In this document: positions 19,649 to 28,878 of the stretch, piece by piece
Position numbering within the stretch: the first letter of the stretch is position 1
Layout: every line of letters begins with the position of its first letter
NCBI GenBank assembly: GCA_003667245.1
Contig: RCNN01000278.1
Span: forward strand, 1-48,272
Direction of reading: 5' to 3'
Length of the DNA stretch: 48,272 bases
Source of the DNA: Heterostelium multicystogenum
Taxonomy: Eukaryota > Evosea > Eumycetozoa > Acytosteliales > Acytosteliaceae
The notes under the pieces: model-generated
Told to the model about the DNA's origin: nothing
The model's input: the letters and a program-made list of their open reading frames with translations, nothing else
Databases searched by the model: none
Position numbers and translations under genes: made by a program

Positions 19649-19672
19649 ATACTTCGTGAAAAACCGAAGTAT
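19649..19672. promoter_or_regulatory. Palindromic operator candidate upstream of the nhaR-like gene
   Basis: Perfect 8-bp arms ATACTTCG and CGAAGTAT with an 8-base spacer, located 9-32 bases before the regulator's ATG and about 104 bases before the divergent lipoprotein gene. The symmetric T...A pair is 12 bases apart, close to the T-N11-A core of LysR-type sites. The position fits negative autoregulation. Confidence 0.5.
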
Positions 19673-19775
19673 AAACGAAAAAAATACGAATTTTCCTGAA
19701 GTGTTCCCCTGCATAGAATGCGTCGCTATCGAGGGGCCACTATTTGGACCCGACGGTTCTAACGAGGAACGCATC

Positions 19776-20039
19776 ATGAAACTCAATTCCCTGGGCGCAA
19801 CGGCGTTACTTGGGCTTTCATTAGTCATGCTCAGTGGCTGTGACCAAGCGGAAAAAAGCGCGCAACAACTGCTGGGCAAGGCCACTGAGTCGGCCAAGCA
19901 AGTGATTGACGACACCCACCAGGCCGCCGAGCAGGCGTTGAGTGACGCGACCAAGGGCTTGATCGCACCGCCGCAAGGCAAGCCGGACAAGCCGGAACAG
20001 GAAGACAGCAAGCCTGAGTCCACCTCCCAAGAAACCTGA
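19776..20039 (+). CDS. Small predicted lipoprotein, 87 residues
   Basis: An intact ORF starting MKLNSLGATALLGLSLVMLS followed by GCDQ. LSGC is a lipobox, so the mature lipoprotein begins at Cys22, and Asp at +2 suggests inner-membrane retention by the E. coli sorting rule. The remainder is a charged amphipathic helix (AEKSAQQLLGKATESAKQVI, then DDTHQAAEQALSDATKGL) and a disordered Pro/Glu/Lys tail ending ESTSQET. A ribosome-binding site (AACGAGGAA) precedes the ATG. It lies 28 bases before the TerC-family gene and is probably cotranscribed. I do not recognise a named family. Confidence 0.75.
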   Translation: MKLNSLGATALLGLSLVMLSGCDQAEKSAQQLLGKATESAKQVIDDTHQAAEQALSDATKGLIAPPQGKPDKPEQEDSKPESTSQET

Positions 20040-20067
20040 TACCCGCACACAACACCAGGAATGACCT

Positions 20068-20816
20068 ATGGAATACCTTTTACAACTGGCCGCCAGCCCG
20101 ACCGCGTGGATCGCACTGGCCACCCTGATCGTCATGGAGATCGTGCTGGGGATCGATAACCTGATCTTTATCTCGATTCTCACCAACAAGTTGCCGGTGA
20201 AGCACCGGGCCAAGGCCCGCCGCATCGGCATCAGCATGGCATTGATCCTGCGTCTGGGCCTGTTGAGCACCATCGCCTTTATCGTGCAGCTGACCGAGCC
20301 GGTCATCGACATCCTGGGGCAGTCGTTCTCCTGGAAAGACATGATCCTGATCGCCGGTGGCCTGTTCCTGGTGTGGAAGGCCACCACCGAGATCCATCAC
20401 AGCATGGACCCCGAGAAGGAGCATGTGGACACCGGCGCGCCGAGCGTGACCCTGGGCTTCGCCTCGGCAATTGGCCAGAAATCCTGCTGCTGGACATGGT
20501 GTTTTCCATCGACAGCATCATCACCGCCGTGGGCATGACCGAGCACTTGCCGATCATGATCATTGCCGTGGTGGTCTCGGTGATCGTGATGCTGGTGGCG
20601 GCCGAGCCGCTGGCCAAGTTCATCAACGACAACCCGACCATTGTGATGTTGGCCCTGGGCTTCCTCATCATGATCGGTATGACGCTGATCGCCGAAGGTT
20701 TCGGCGCCCATGTGCCAAAAGGCTATGTGTATGCGGCCATGGCGTTCTCGGCGGCTATCGAATGCCTGAACATGATGCGACGCAACCGGCATAAACGGCT
20801 TGCTGCCAAACACTAA
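20068..20816 (+). CDS. TerC/YgdQ-family integral membrane protein (one frameshift)
   Basis: A protein of about 249 residues with some seven helices, of the TerC superfamily, linked in other bacteria to metal-ion homeostasis and tellurium resistance. The two acidic membrane motifs of the family are present: [19 protein letters not shown] (residues ~25-43) and [15 protein letters not shown] (second half). Between them is a hydrophilic loop [20 protein letters not shown]. The C-terminus is [19 protein letters not shown]. One base change near 20482, probably a lost A in GGCCAGAAA, breaks the frame just before the second motif. It follows the small lipoprotein gene and ends at a strong terminator. 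Confidence 0.9.
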
Positions 20817-20827
20817 GGGCTGAACAT

Positions 20828-20856
20828 AAAGGCCGACTGCATGCAGTCGGCCTTTT
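20828..20856. terminator. Intrinsic terminator after the TerC-family gene
   Basis: Perfect palindrome AAAGGCCGACTGCA / TGCAGTCGGCCTTT followed by one more T, 12 bases after the stop codon. T runs exist on both strands, but only the rightward side has an upstream gene. Confidence 0.9.
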
Positions 20857-20900
20857 GCTGTCTGCTAGAATCCGCCCACTTGACGCCTTGAGGGATACCC

Positions 20901-21935
20901 ATGAACGAGCCGATTCGCCTGACCCAATACAGCCACGGTGCTGGTTGCGGTTGCAAGATCTCACCTCAGGTACTGGAAGTGATCCTCGCCGGCAGTGGCG
21001 CACAGAACCTCGACCCCAAGCTCTGGGTAGGCAACGCTTCGCGCGATGACGCGGCGGTGTACGCCATCGACGAGGAGCGCGGCGTGGTGTCCACCACCGA
21101 CTTTTTCATGCCGATCGTCGATGACCCCTTCGACTTCGGCCGCATTGCCGCCACCAATGCCATCAGCGATATCTATGCGATGGGCGGCGATCCGTTGATG
21201 GCCATCGCGATTCTCGGCTGGCCGGTCAACGTGCTGGCTCCGGAGATTGCCCGGGAAGTGATTCGCGGCGGTCGTTCCGTGTGTGACGCTGCCGGGATTC
21301 CCCTGGCCGGCGGCCACTCCATCGACGCCCCCGAGCCGATCTTCGGCCTGGCCGTCACCGGGCTGGTGGAAAAGCGCCACATGAAGCGCAACGACACCGC
21401 CACCGCCGGTTGCCAACTGTACCTGACCAAACCCCTGGGCATCGGCATCCTCACCACGGCCGAGAAGAAGGGCAAGCTGCGCGAGGCCGACGTGGGCCTG
21501 GCCCGTGACTGGATGTGCACCCTCAACAAACCCGGCAGCCGTTTTGGCAAGCTGGCCGGTGTCACGGCCATGACCGACGTCACCGGTTTCGGCCTGTTGG
21601 GCCACCTGGTGGAAATGGCCGACGGCAGCCAATTAACTGCCCGCATCGAATATGAAAAAGTCCCACGCCTGCCCGGGGTTGAGTACTACCTGGAACAGGG
21701 CTGCGTCCCCGGCGGCACCTTGCGCAATTTCGACAGCTACGCCAGCAAGCTGGGGCGCCTGAACGAACTGCACAAACGCGTGCTGTGCGACCCGCAAACC
21801 AGCGGCGGGCTGCTGGTGGCGGTCACCCCCGAAGGCAATGCCGAATTCCTCGCCGTGGCGGCGGAGCTGGGCCTGAACCTTGAGCCGATCGGCGAACTGG
21901 TTGAGCGACAGACCAACGCGGTAGAGGTGTTCTGA
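20901..21935 (+). CDS. selD: Selenide, water dikinase SelD
   Basis: An intact 344-residue enzyme that makes selenophosphate from selenide and ATP, the selenium donor for tRNA 2-selenouridine and, where present, selenocysteine. The N-terminal glycine-rich active-site loop [11 protein letters not shown] carries Cys16, Cys18 and Lys19. Cys is used here rather than Sec, so no UGA recoding is needed. The ATP-grasp-like PurM fold shows [38 protein letters not shown] and [19 protein letters not shown] -10-like box lies at 20866-20871 and GAGG before the ATG. The stop overlaps the mnmH start by one base (TGATG), showing translational coupling to the selenouridine synthase. Confidence 0.97.
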   Translation: MNEPIRLTQYSHGAGCGCKISPQVLEVILAGSGAQNLDPKLWVGNASRDDAAVYAIDEERGVVSTTDFFMPIVDDPFDFGRIAATNAISDIYAMGGDPLMAIAILGWPVNVLAPEIAREVIRGGRSVCDAAGIPLAGGHSIDAPEPIFGLAVTGLVEKRHMKRNDTATAGCQLYLTKPLGIGILTTAEKKGKLREADVGLARDWMCTLNKPGSRFGKLAGVTAMTDVTGFGLLGHLVEMADGSQLTARIEYEKVPRLPGVEYYLEQGCVPGGTLRNFDSYASKLGRLNELHKRVLCDPQTSGGLLVAVTPEGNAEFLAVAAELGLNLEPIGELVERQTNAVEVF

Positions 21936-23039
21936 TGCCCATCGACATCACCGATTACCGCGATATCTTTCTCAACGACCGGCCGATGATGGATACCCGC
22001 GCGCCGATCGAGTTCATCAAGGGCGCGTTTCCCGGGGTGGTCAACCTGCCGTTGATGACCGACGACGAGCGCGAACGGGTGGGCACCTGTTACAAGCAGC
22101 AAGGCCAGCAGGCGGCCATTGTTCTCGGGCACGAACTGGTGTCCGGGGCGATCAAGGCCGAACGTATCGAACACTGGGCGCGTTTTGCCCAGGCCAATCC
22201 GGATGGTCTGCTGTACTGCTTTCGCGGCGGGATGCGTTCGCAGATTGCCCAGCAATGGTTGAAAACCGAGGCGGGTATCGACTATCCGCGAGTGGGCGGT
22301 GGCTACAAGGCCATGCGGACTTTCCTGCTCGACACGGTTGAAAGCGCCACCGCGCAATGCGACTTCGTACTGTTTGGGCGGCATGACCGGTACCGGCAAG
22401 ACCGAAGTGCTCGGCCAGTTGAACAACGCCCTGGACCTGGAAGGCCACGCCAACCATCGCGGTTCCAGCTTCGGCAAACGCGCTACGGCGCAACCTTCCA
22501 ACATCGACTTCGAAAACCGCCTGGCGGTGGACCTGCTGAAAAAGCGCGCCGCCGGTATCGAGCAGTTTGTGGTCGAGGATGAGAGCCGCATGATCGGCAG
22601 CTGCGCGCTGCCGTTGCCCTTGCACAAAGGCATGCAGGGCTTCCCGATGGTCTGGCTGGAAGACAGCGTTGAAGGCCGGGTGGAGCGCATCCTGAAGGAT
22701 TATGTAGTGGACCTCTGCGCCGAGTTTGTCGCGGTGTTTGGCGACACTGGCCAGGAACTGTTTGCCGAGCGCCTGACCCAGAGCCTGGGCAATATCCACA
22801 AGCGCCTGGGCGGCGAGCGGTTTGCGCGGTTGCACGCGATCATGCAGGAAGCATTGGCAGAACAAGCCAGCAGCGGCGCGGTGGATTTGCACCGCGGCTG
22901 GATTGAAGGGCTGTTGCGTGAGTACTACGACCCGATGTATGCGTTCCAGCGGGAAAGCAAAGGCGCACGCATCGAGTTTGCGGGAGAGCAAGCGGCGGTG
23001 GTGGAGTATTTCCGGGACAGGCTCGCTCGGCGTAAGTAA
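21935..23039 (+). CDS. mnmH: tRNA 2-selenouridine synthase MnmH/SelU (one frameshift)
   Basis: About 367 residues. It replaces sulfur by selenium at the wobble 2-thiouridine of tRNAs for Lys, Glu and Gln, using selenophosphate from SelD. The N-terminal rhodanese domain ([20 protein letters not shown] onward) has its catalytic Cys95 in [15 protein letters not shown]. The C-terminal P-loop domain has Walker [24 protein letters not shown] and [11 protein letters not shown] single extra T near 22376 splits the ORF just before Walker A. The ATG overlaps the selD stop. It ends at the TAA 23037-23039, followed by a REP doublet that may act as transcript end. Confidence 0.95.
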
Positions 23040-23060
23040 TTGATTGAGTTCGCCGGCCCC

Positions 23061-23144
23061 TTCGCGAGCAAGCCCGCTCCCACATTCGACCGCATTTATC
23101 CTGTAGGAATGCAGGCAAAATGTGGGAGCGGGCTTGCCCGCGAA
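23061..23144. repeat. REP doublet (REPIN), type I arms
   Basis: Arms TTCGCGAGCAAGCCCGCTCCCACA (left, 23061-23084) and TGTGGGAGCGGGCTTGC (right) with a 36-base centre. The orientation is inverted relative to 3909-3993: the arms face inward with the TGTGGG tips at the centre. It lies between the convergent ends of mnmH and the permease gene. Confidence 0.9.
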
Positions 23145-23168
23145 GAGGCCCTCGAATTCACTCGATCA

Positions 23169-24224
23169 CTACAGGATAAACGCCCCGATCAGCCCACACA
23201 CCACCCCCATCAGCATCGTCAGCCCGGCCACGGTCACCAGCACCCGCGCATCGAAATCCTTGCGCAGCATCAGCAGCGACGGCAGGCTCACGCTCGGCAG
23301 CGTCATCAGCAAGGCCACGGCCGGGCCGGTGCCCATGCCGAGGGTCATCATGGTCTGCACGATGGGGATTTCGGCGGCGGTCGGGATCACGAACAACGTG
23401 CCGACAATCGCCAGAGGCACCAGCCACACCAGGCTGTTGGCCATGGCGCCGTCAACGTGGGGAAACAGCCAGACCCGCGCCGCGCCAAGGATCAGCACCG
23501 CCAGGATGTACACCGGAATCGTGCTCCAGAACAGCTGCCACAGGGTGCGCAGCCAGCGGGTCAGGAACGGTTCGGTTTCGGCATGGCTGGCCTGGGCCAC
23601 GGCGTCGAGCGCGGCTTCCGGTACCTGCTCCGGCCGCGCGATGCGTTGCGCCACCAGCGAAACACCCACCACCAGCACGATCCCGGCCACCAACCGCAGC
23701 GCGGTAAAGCCCCAGCCCAGCACAAAGCCCATGAACACCAGTGTCGCCGGGTTCAGCACCGGGTTGGCAATCCAGAACGCCAGCGCCGCGCCGACCGAGA
23801 CTTTCTGCCGACGCATACCGGCCGCCACCGGAGCGGCGCAGCAACTGCACATCATCCCCGGCAGGGCGAACAGCCCGCCACGCAGGGTAGATCCCAGCCC
23901 GGCACGGCCAAACAGGCGCAGCAGCCAGTCCCGTGGGATCAGCACCTGCAGCAATGAGCCGAGAATGACCGCCAGCACCGCAGCCTTCCAGATCGCCAGG
24001 AAATACACCTGGGCATAGGCCAGCGCCGCGGCCAGTGGCGCGCTTTGCTGGTCGTTGAGAATCGAGGCGCCGATGCTGTGGTTGTCTGCCGCGATAAACG
24101 CCTTGGCGTAGTAGGGCGACCATTTCACGTAGTAGAGGCCGACGCAGGCCACCAGCAGGAACAGCGCTGGTTTCCACCAGAAGGACCAGCCCCGGGCAGG
24201 CAGGGTGGAGGAGAGGTTGGACAT
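23169..24224 (-). CDS. YraQ-like permease (DUF318 family)
   Basis: An intact integral membrane protein of 351 residues with about nine hydrophobic segments. It starts MSNLSSTLPARGWSFWWKPA and ends GLTMLMGVVCGLIGAFIL. The first half contains the cysteine motif FALPGMMCSCCAAPVAAGMR followed by ALAFWIANPVLNPATLVFMGF. The second half repeats the architecture (TLFVIPTAAEIPIVQTMMTL, GTGPAVALLMTLPSVSLPSL). This duplicated layout with a CSCC motif is that of the predicted permease family YraQ, whose members are associated with metal or metalloid efflux. The transported species is not proven here. The gene stands alone, with REP elements on both sides. Confidence 0.88.
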   Translation of the reverse strand: MSNLSSTLPARGWSFWWKPALFLLVACVGLYYVKWSPYYAKAFIAADNHSIGASILNDQQSAPLAAALAYAQVYFLAIWKAAVLAVILGSLLQVLIPRDWLLRLFGRAGLGSTLRGGLFALPGMMCSCCAAPVAAGMRRQKVSVGAALAFWIANPVLNPATLVFMGFVLGWGFTALRLVAGIVLVVGVSLVAQRIARPEQVPEAALDAVAQASHAETEPFLTRWLRTLWQLFWSTIPVYILAVLILGAARVWLFPHVDGAMANSLVWLVPLAIVGTLFVIPTAAEIPIVQTMMTLGMGTGPAVALLMTLPSVSLPSLLMLRKDFDARVLVTVAGLTMLMGVVCGLIGAFIL

Positions 24225-24290
24225 GTAGATGATCCGCAGGTGAGTCAATAGCGCAACATCATACGCTGTACAAGGCCGCCTCCGAAGCAC

Positions 24291-24402
24291 TGTGGCGAGG
24301 GAGCTTGCCGTGGCGAGGGAGCTTGCTCCCGCTGGAGTGCGAAGCGCTCCCAGAATTTTGGGGCCGCTTCGCAGCCCAGCGTGAGCAAGCTCCCTCGCCA
24401 CG
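24291..24402. repeat. REP doublet with one-sided tandem arm duplication (type II)
   Basis: The left side has TGTGGCGAGGGAGCTTGCC immediately followed by GTGGCGAGGGAGCTTGCTCC, that is, an arm copied in tandem with a 19-base period. The right side has a single arm (GAGCAAGCTCCCTCGCCAC), which also carries a GTGAGC variant instead of GGGAGC. It sits between the start of the permease gene and the end of the phosphatase gene. Confidence 0.88.
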
Positions 24403-24417
24403 GGTCTTCAGGGGCGG

Positions 24418-25119
24418 TCAGATATCGGCGCTGACTTGCGTTGCGTCCGGGCAAGTCTGCTGGCCATTATCCAGGCCTTGCTTGTAGTTGCGGCTGAGCA
24501 GCGAGGCCTTGCCGTTGTGCCAGGTCAGGGTCAACACATACAAGCTATCGAAATCGCTGCCGGACCAATCGTCGGTAATCACATGTTTTTCACCGACGGC
24601 CTCGCTTGCCACCTTGTTGATCAAGTCCGGCAGATACCCATGGGACCAGGCAGTGTAGATGACGGCGTTGTGGTATTTGTCTTCCACCAGTTCGTCAGCG
24701 AGGGCGCTGGTGTCATTGGCCGAGAACTTGATGTTGACCGGCAACCCGAGCTTGATCGCGCTGGGGCTGATGGTCATCAACGGGCGGATGTAGCTGTAGG
24801 AGTTGTCTTTCTCGCCTTCCTCGACATTGCGGGTCGGGTTGGGTGCGAACACGTAGTTGGCCTTGCCGAATTTTTCCGGCAGCACGGTGGCCAGGTTCAT
24901 CGCACGGTTAAGCCCCTGGCAGTTGAGTTGGCCGAGGCCCCCGGCAGGTTTCTCGCCATGGCGCAGGAACACCAGGGTTTGCACGCCGTCGACCGGCTGG
25001 GCGCGGCTGACCCGCGATTCCAGGCTAAGGCCGACCGCGGCGCTCACCAGCAATACCGGCAGCAGGATGTAGGCGTAGCGTTTGAAGCGTTTCGCAAGAC
25101 ACAGAGGCTTGTAGGTCAT
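24418..25119 (-). CDS. Membrane-anchored or exported histidine phosphatase-family protein
   Basis: An intact 233-residue protein. A basic N-terminus (MTYKPLCLAKRFKRYAYI) is followed by a hydrophobic helix LLPVLLVSAAVGLSLE, which is a signal anchor or an uncleaved signal peptide. The histidine phosphatase motif VFLRHGEKP (phospho-acceptor His at residue ~54) is clear, and a second conserved histidine occurs in TAWSHGYLPDLINK. The downstream part has DDWSGSDFDSLYVLTL. It resembles the periplasmic branch of the phosphoglycerate mutase-like superfamily; the substrate is unknown. The gene is alone on its strand, and its 5' side faces the GST-PhzF pair divergently across 214 bases in which I see no other feature. 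Confidence 0.85.
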   Translation of the reverse strand: MTYKPLCLAKRFKRYAYILLPVLLVSAAVGLSLESRVSRAQPVDGVQTLVFLRHGEKPAGGLGQLNCQGLNRAMNLATVLPEKFGKANYVFAPNPTRNVEEGEKDNSYSYIRPLMTISPSAIKLGLPVNIKFSANDTSALADELVEDKYHNAVIYTAWSHGYLPDLINKVASEAVGEKHVITDDWSGSDFDSLYVLTLTWHNGKASLLSRNYKQGLDNGQQTCPDATQVSADI

Positions 25120-25333
25120 GATGGTTCTAAGTCTCGGTGCAGGGATTCAGGGCAAGCAAGCCCAGCCATCGGGCGCTCTTTAAGAGTTCCCCAAGGCAGT
25201 TTGGTTCGTTTCGCGGGGGAGATGGGGCGGCATCCTTGCCGTGTGCAGGAGATTAACCCGCCGATGTTGCTGAATTAAGACGGATGCACGATAGGCACCG
25301 AACCACTACTCTCCTACTTTTATCAGGAGTCCC

Positions 25334-26037
25334 ATGATGAACTCACTTTCAGACTTCCCCATCACCGCCAAATGGCCGGCCCGGCATCCCGAGCGTCTGC
25401 AGCTGTATTCGTTGCCCACGCCCAACGGGGTCAAGGTGTCGATCATGCTCGAGGAAATCGGCCTGCCCTACGAGGCGCACAAGGTCAGTTTCGAGACCCA
25501 GGACCAGCTTTCCAGCGAGTTCCTGTCGCTGAACCCCAACAACAAGATCCCGGCGATCATCGACCCCAATGGCCCGAGCGGCCAGGCGCTGGGGCTGTTC
25601 GAGTCGGGCGCGATCCCTGATCTACCTCGCCGAGAAGAGCGGTGAATTGCTTCCCGAAGACCCGGCGATGCGTTACGAGACGATCCAGTGGCTGATGTTC
25701 CAGATGGCCGGTATCGGGCCGATGTTCGGCCAGGTGGGGTTCTTCAACAAATTCGCCGGCGCGGCCTATGAAGACAAGCGCCCGCGCGAATCGCTACGTC
25801 GCCGAGTCGCGCCGCTTGCTGGAGGTGCTGGAAAAGCGCCTGTTGGGCCGCACCTGGATCATGGGTGACGAGTACAGCATCGCCGATATCGCCACCTTCC
25901 CGTGGGTTCGCAACCTGATCGGCTTCTATGAGTCCGGCGACCTGGTGGGTATTACCGACTTCCCGAACGTACTGCGGGCCCTGGACGGGTTCGTCGCCCG
26001 GCCGGCGGTGATCCGTGGCTTGAACATCCCAGCATAA
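25334..26037 (+). CDS. Nu-class glutathione S-transferase (YfcG/YghU-like, two frameshifts)
   Basis: A cytosolic protein of about 233 residues. The thioredoxin-like domain reads RLQLYSLPTPNGVKVSIMLE: the TPNG residues replace the catalytic Tyr or Ser and bind glutathione in Nu-class enzymes such as YfcG, which act as disulfide-bond reductases. It continues PNNKIPAIIDPNG and LGLFESGAILIYLAEKSGEL after correction. The helical domain has QWLMFQMAGIGPMFGQVGFF and MGDEYSIADIATFPWVRNL. Extra bases near 25615 and 25790 cause two shifts. AGGAG precedes the start at six bases. It is eight bases upstream of the PhzF-like gene, so the two form an operon. Confidence 0.9.
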
Positions 26038-26045
26038 GGACCGGC

Positions 26046-26890
26046 ATGGCTTCTTTCGACTTCAAACAACTGGACGTTTTCAGCAGCGTGGCCGTCAAGG
26101 GCAACCCGTTGGCCGTGGTGCTGGGCGCCGACAGCCTGAGCGACCAGCAGATGGCGGATTTCGCCAACTGGACCAACCTCAGCGAAACCACCTTCCTGCT
26201 CAAGCCCCGTGATCCACGAGCGGACTACCGCGTAAGGATCTTCACGACCCTCAATGAATTGCCGTTTGCCGGCCATCCGACCCTGGGCAGTTGCCATGCC
26301 TGGTTGCTGGCCGGTGGCCAACCCGCTGGGGAGGAGATCATCCAGGAGTGTGAGATCGGCCTGGTGCGCATCCGCCGCCAGGGCGATGAACTGGCGTTTA
26401 TCGCGCCACCGTTGCTGCGTTCCGGCCCGCTGGAAGCTGAATTGGTCGAGCGCGTGCGTCGGGCCCTGAACCTTGAGCCCGGTGCGATTTTGCGCAAGCC
26501 AGTGGGTGGATAACGGCGCGGGCTGGCTGGCGGTGATGCTGGCGGATCGCGAGCAGGTACTGGCACTGCGGCCTGACTATTCGCAGTTGCAGGGCTTGGC
26601 CGTGGGCGTGATCGCCCCGTGGAACCCCGAGCGGGATGGCGATGAGGCGCAGTTTGAGGTGCGGGCCTTTATTGCCGGCGACGGCGCTCCGGAAGATCCG
26701 GCCACCGGCAGCCTGAACGCCGGTGTCGCCCAGTGGTTGCTGGGCGAGGGTTTGGCGCCCAGCCGCTATGTGGTCAGCCAGGGCACCGCCATGGGCCCGC
26801 GCCGGGCGAATCCGCATTGAACACAGCGGCGAGGAAATCTGGGTCGGCGGCGCGGTTGCCGTTTGCATTGAAGGCCGTCTACAGCTCTAG
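26046..26890 (+). CDS. PhzF-family isomerase (two frameshifts)
   Basis: About 281 residues of the PhzF / YddE family, diaminopimelate-epimerase-fold enzymes that isomerise small acids; only a few make phenazines. The N-terminal half carries [32 protein letters not shown] with the catalytic glutamate (residue ~48), and [14 protein letters not shown]. The second half has [17 protein letters not shown] base change near 26505 moves the frame once. A second near 26800 hides the true C-terminus, which continues as [20 protein letters not shown] to the TAG at 26888-26890 rather than stopping at 26820. No other phenazine gene is nearby, so phenazine synthesis is not implied. Confidence 0.9.
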
Positions 26891-27014
26891 AATCAATGCA
26901 ATTGTTACCAAGCCTGCAATAAACTGTTCCGCACTTGGCGTTTGTGCTCTGCGGTGCACGAGGCATAAGCTTTCGCCCCAAAGATTTTTGGCCTGCCTTT
27001 TTTCAGGAGCATCA

Positions 27015-27989
27015 ATGTCCAGCCAGTTCCCCGAAGCCCGTCCACGACGCCTGCGCCGCTCCCCGGAGTTGCGTGGCCTGTTCCAGGAAAGCGAATTCAC
27101 CCTCAATGACCTGGTGCTGCCGATCTTCGTTGAAGAAGAAATCGACGACTTCGTGCCGATCACCAGCATGCCCGGGGTGCAGCGCATTCCCGAGTCGAAG
27201 CTGGCCGGCGAGATCGAACGCTATGCGAAAGCCGGGATCAAGTCGGTGATGACCTTCGGCGTGTCCCACCACCTGGACGCCTCGGGCAGTGACACCTGGC
27301 AAGAGCGTGGCCTGGTGTCGCGCATGTCCTCGATCATCAAGGATGCGGTGCCGGAAATGATCGTGATGTCCGACACATGCTTCTGCGAGTACACCGACCA
27401 CGGCCATTGCGGCGTGATGCACGGCGCCGAAGTCGACAACGACCGCACCCTGGTCAACCTTGGCAAGCAAGCTGTGGCTGCCGCTCGTGCCGGTGCCGAT
27501 GTGATCGCGCCGTCTGCCGCGATGGACGGGCAGGTCCAGGCCATTCGCCGGGCCCTGGATGAAGCAGGCTTCAGCCATATCCCGATCATGGCCTATTCCA
27601 CCAAGTTCGCCTCGGCCCTCTACGGCCCGTTCCGCGAAGCCGGCGGCAGCGCGCTGAAGGGCGATCGCAAGAGCTACCAGATGAACCCGATGAACCGCCG
27701 CGAAGCGGTGCGCGAATCGTTGCTGGATGAGCAGGAAGGTGCGGATGCGCTGATGGTCAAGCCGGCCGGCGCGTACCTGGACATCATCCGCGACATCCGC
27801 GAAGCCTCGCGTTTGCCGGTGGCGGCGTACCAGGTCAGCGGCGAGTACGCGATGATCAAGTTCGGCGCCCAGGCGGGCGCGATCGATGAAGCCCGCGTGG
27901 TACGGGAAACCCTGGGCTCGATCAAGCGCGCCGGTGCGGACTTGATCTTCACCTACTTCGCGATGGACCTGGCACTCGCCGGGATCTAA
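27015..27989 (+). CDS. hemB: Delta-aminolevulinic acid dehydratase (porphobilinogen synthase) HemB
   Basis: Intact, 324 residues. It condenses two aminolevulinate molecules to porphobilinogen, the second committed step of heme and tetrapyrrole synthesis. The two Schiff-base lysines are in [12 protein letters not shown] (Lys197) and [12 protein letters not shown] (Lys249). The cysteine cluster [13 protein letters not shown] (Cys122, Cys124, Cys132) is the zinc-type metal site, though many pseudomonad enzymes are chiefly Mg-dependent. The RBS CAGGAG is eight bases before the ATG at 27015. I prefer that ATG to longer in-frame upstream starts because the conserved sequence begins there. A REP doublet follows directly. 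Confidence 0.97.
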   Translation: MSSQFPEARPRRLRRSPELRGLFQESEFTLNDLVLPIFVEEEIDDFVPITSMPGVQRIPESKLAGEIERYAKAGIKSVMTFGVSHHLDASGSDTWQERGLVSRMSSIIKDAVPEMIVMSDTCFCEYTDHGHCGVMHGAEVDNDRTLVNLGKQAVAAARAGADVIAPSAAMDGQVQAIRRALDEAGFSHIPIMAYSTKFASALYGPFREAGGSALKGDRKSYQMNPMNRREAVRESLLDEQEGADALMVKPAGAYLDIIRDIREASRLPVAAYQVSGEYAMIKFGAQAGAIDEARVVRETLGSIKRAGADLIFTYFAMDLALAGI

Positions 27990-27995
27990 GTAACC

Positions 27996-28087
27996 TGTGG
28001 CGAGGGAGCTTGCTCCCGCTGGGGCGCGCAGCGGCCCTGAAAATGGGCCTGCTGCGCAGTCCAGCGGGAGCAAGCTCCCTCGCCACA
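27996..28087. repeat. REP doublet (REPIN), type II arms
   Basis: Clean single arms TGTGGCGAGGGAGCTTGC and GCAAGCTCCCTCGCCACA with the centre GCGCGCAGCGGCC...CTGCTGCGCAG. It starts seven bases after the hemB stop. Confidence 0.92.
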
Positions 28088-28114
28088 AGAAGGCTGTTCG
28101 CGGCTGCTTGCAAC

Positions 28115-28729
28115 TTAGCGCTGGGCAAATGCCAGGTTCAGCCCCAACCCCGCAAACGCCGCTGCAAAACTGCGGCGCAGCCAGTTCTGTACACGTGGCG
28201 ATTCGATCACCGCGCGGCGGAACACATTGGCCAGCAGGCCATAAATCACAAACACCGCAAACGTCATCGCCATGAATACACTGCTCAGCAACAGCATTTG
28301 CAGGGCCGGTGCGCCCGCGCCCGGGGTGACGAATTGCGGCAGGAACGCCAGGAAGAAAATCGTCAGCTTGGGGTTCAGAATATTCAGCAACAGGCCTCGC
28401 ACCATCAGGCTGTGGGCGCTGGAAATCGTCGGTGCGTCGTTCATGGCAAAGGCCGAGCGGTCCCGCCAGGTGGCATAGGCGAGTACAGCAAGTAGGCGGC
28501 GCCGGCATACTTGAGGGCTTCGAACGCCAGGGCGCTGGTATGCAGCAGGGCGGACAGCCCAAGCACGGAGGCCAACAAGTGCGGGACGATTCCCGGCGGT
28601 GCAGCCCAGCGCGGCGAACACACTGGCGCGCTTGCCGGCGGTCAGTCCGGTGGACACGGTGAAGATCACGCCGGTGCCGGGAATGAGCACGACGATCAGG
28701 CAGGTGATCAGGAAGTTCAGGCTAAGCAT
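28115..28729 (-). CDS. LysE/RhtB-family amino-acid exporter (frameshifted)
   Basis: About 205 residues with six helices; the family exports amino acids and homoserine lactone-like compounds. It starts MLSLNFLITCLIVVLIPGTG and VIFTVSTGLTAGKRASVFAA, where PGTG is the family's conserved helix-1 motif. The middle reads IVPHLLASVLGLSALLHTSA after a break near 28590 and KYAGAAYLLY before one near 28490. Then come LMVRGLLLNILNPKLTIFFL and LAFLPQFV, the second signature. The C-terminus is AAFAGLGLNLAFAQR. It is on its own transcript, divergent from the DUF1615 lipoprotein gene. Confidence 0.88.
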   Translation of the reverse strand: MLSLNFLITCLIVVLIPGTGVIFTVSTGLTAGKRASVFAALGCTAGNRPALVGLRAWAVRPAAYQRPGVRSPQVCRRRLLAVLAYATWRDRSAFAMNDAPTISSAHSLMVRGLLLNILNPKLTIFFLAFLPQFVTPGAGAPALQMLLLSSVFMAMTFAVFVIYGLLANVFRRAVIESPRVQNWLRRSFAAAFAGLGLNLAFAQR

Positions 28730-28878
28730 GGCATTCAAAACTCCTTGTAGGAACGACGGGAGCCTGATCCTTTCACGTTGCGGTTTTTTTTGGCGAGTGC
28801 GGCAGGTCGGCGAACCCCGGTTAGACTTTACCGGTCGATATCTGCCAAGACTGGCCCATTGTCGCCCAAGGAAGCCCC

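Noticed and set aside
22370..22400. Programmed ribosomal frameshifting in mnmH (or in other split genes).
   Set aside because: No slippery heptamer with a downstream structure, and similar single-base insertions occur at random sites in many unrelated genes. Sequencing error is simpler.
25120..25333. The 214-base gap between the phosphatase and GST genes as a possible hidden gene or riboswitch.
   Set aside because: I found no frame with a start signal, no long stem and no terminator. Only ordinary promoter DNA is expected there.
26046..26890. A phenazine biosynthesis locus, suggested by the PhzF-like gene.
   Set aside because: No other phz gene is near. The gene forms an operon with a GST, and PhzF-like isomerases are common outside phenazine pathways.
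27012..28562. A 516-codon minus-strand ORF antisense to hemB that runs through a REP element.
   Set aside because: hemB on the other strand is complete with both active-site lysines. The ORF passes through repeat DNA and the LysE gene.
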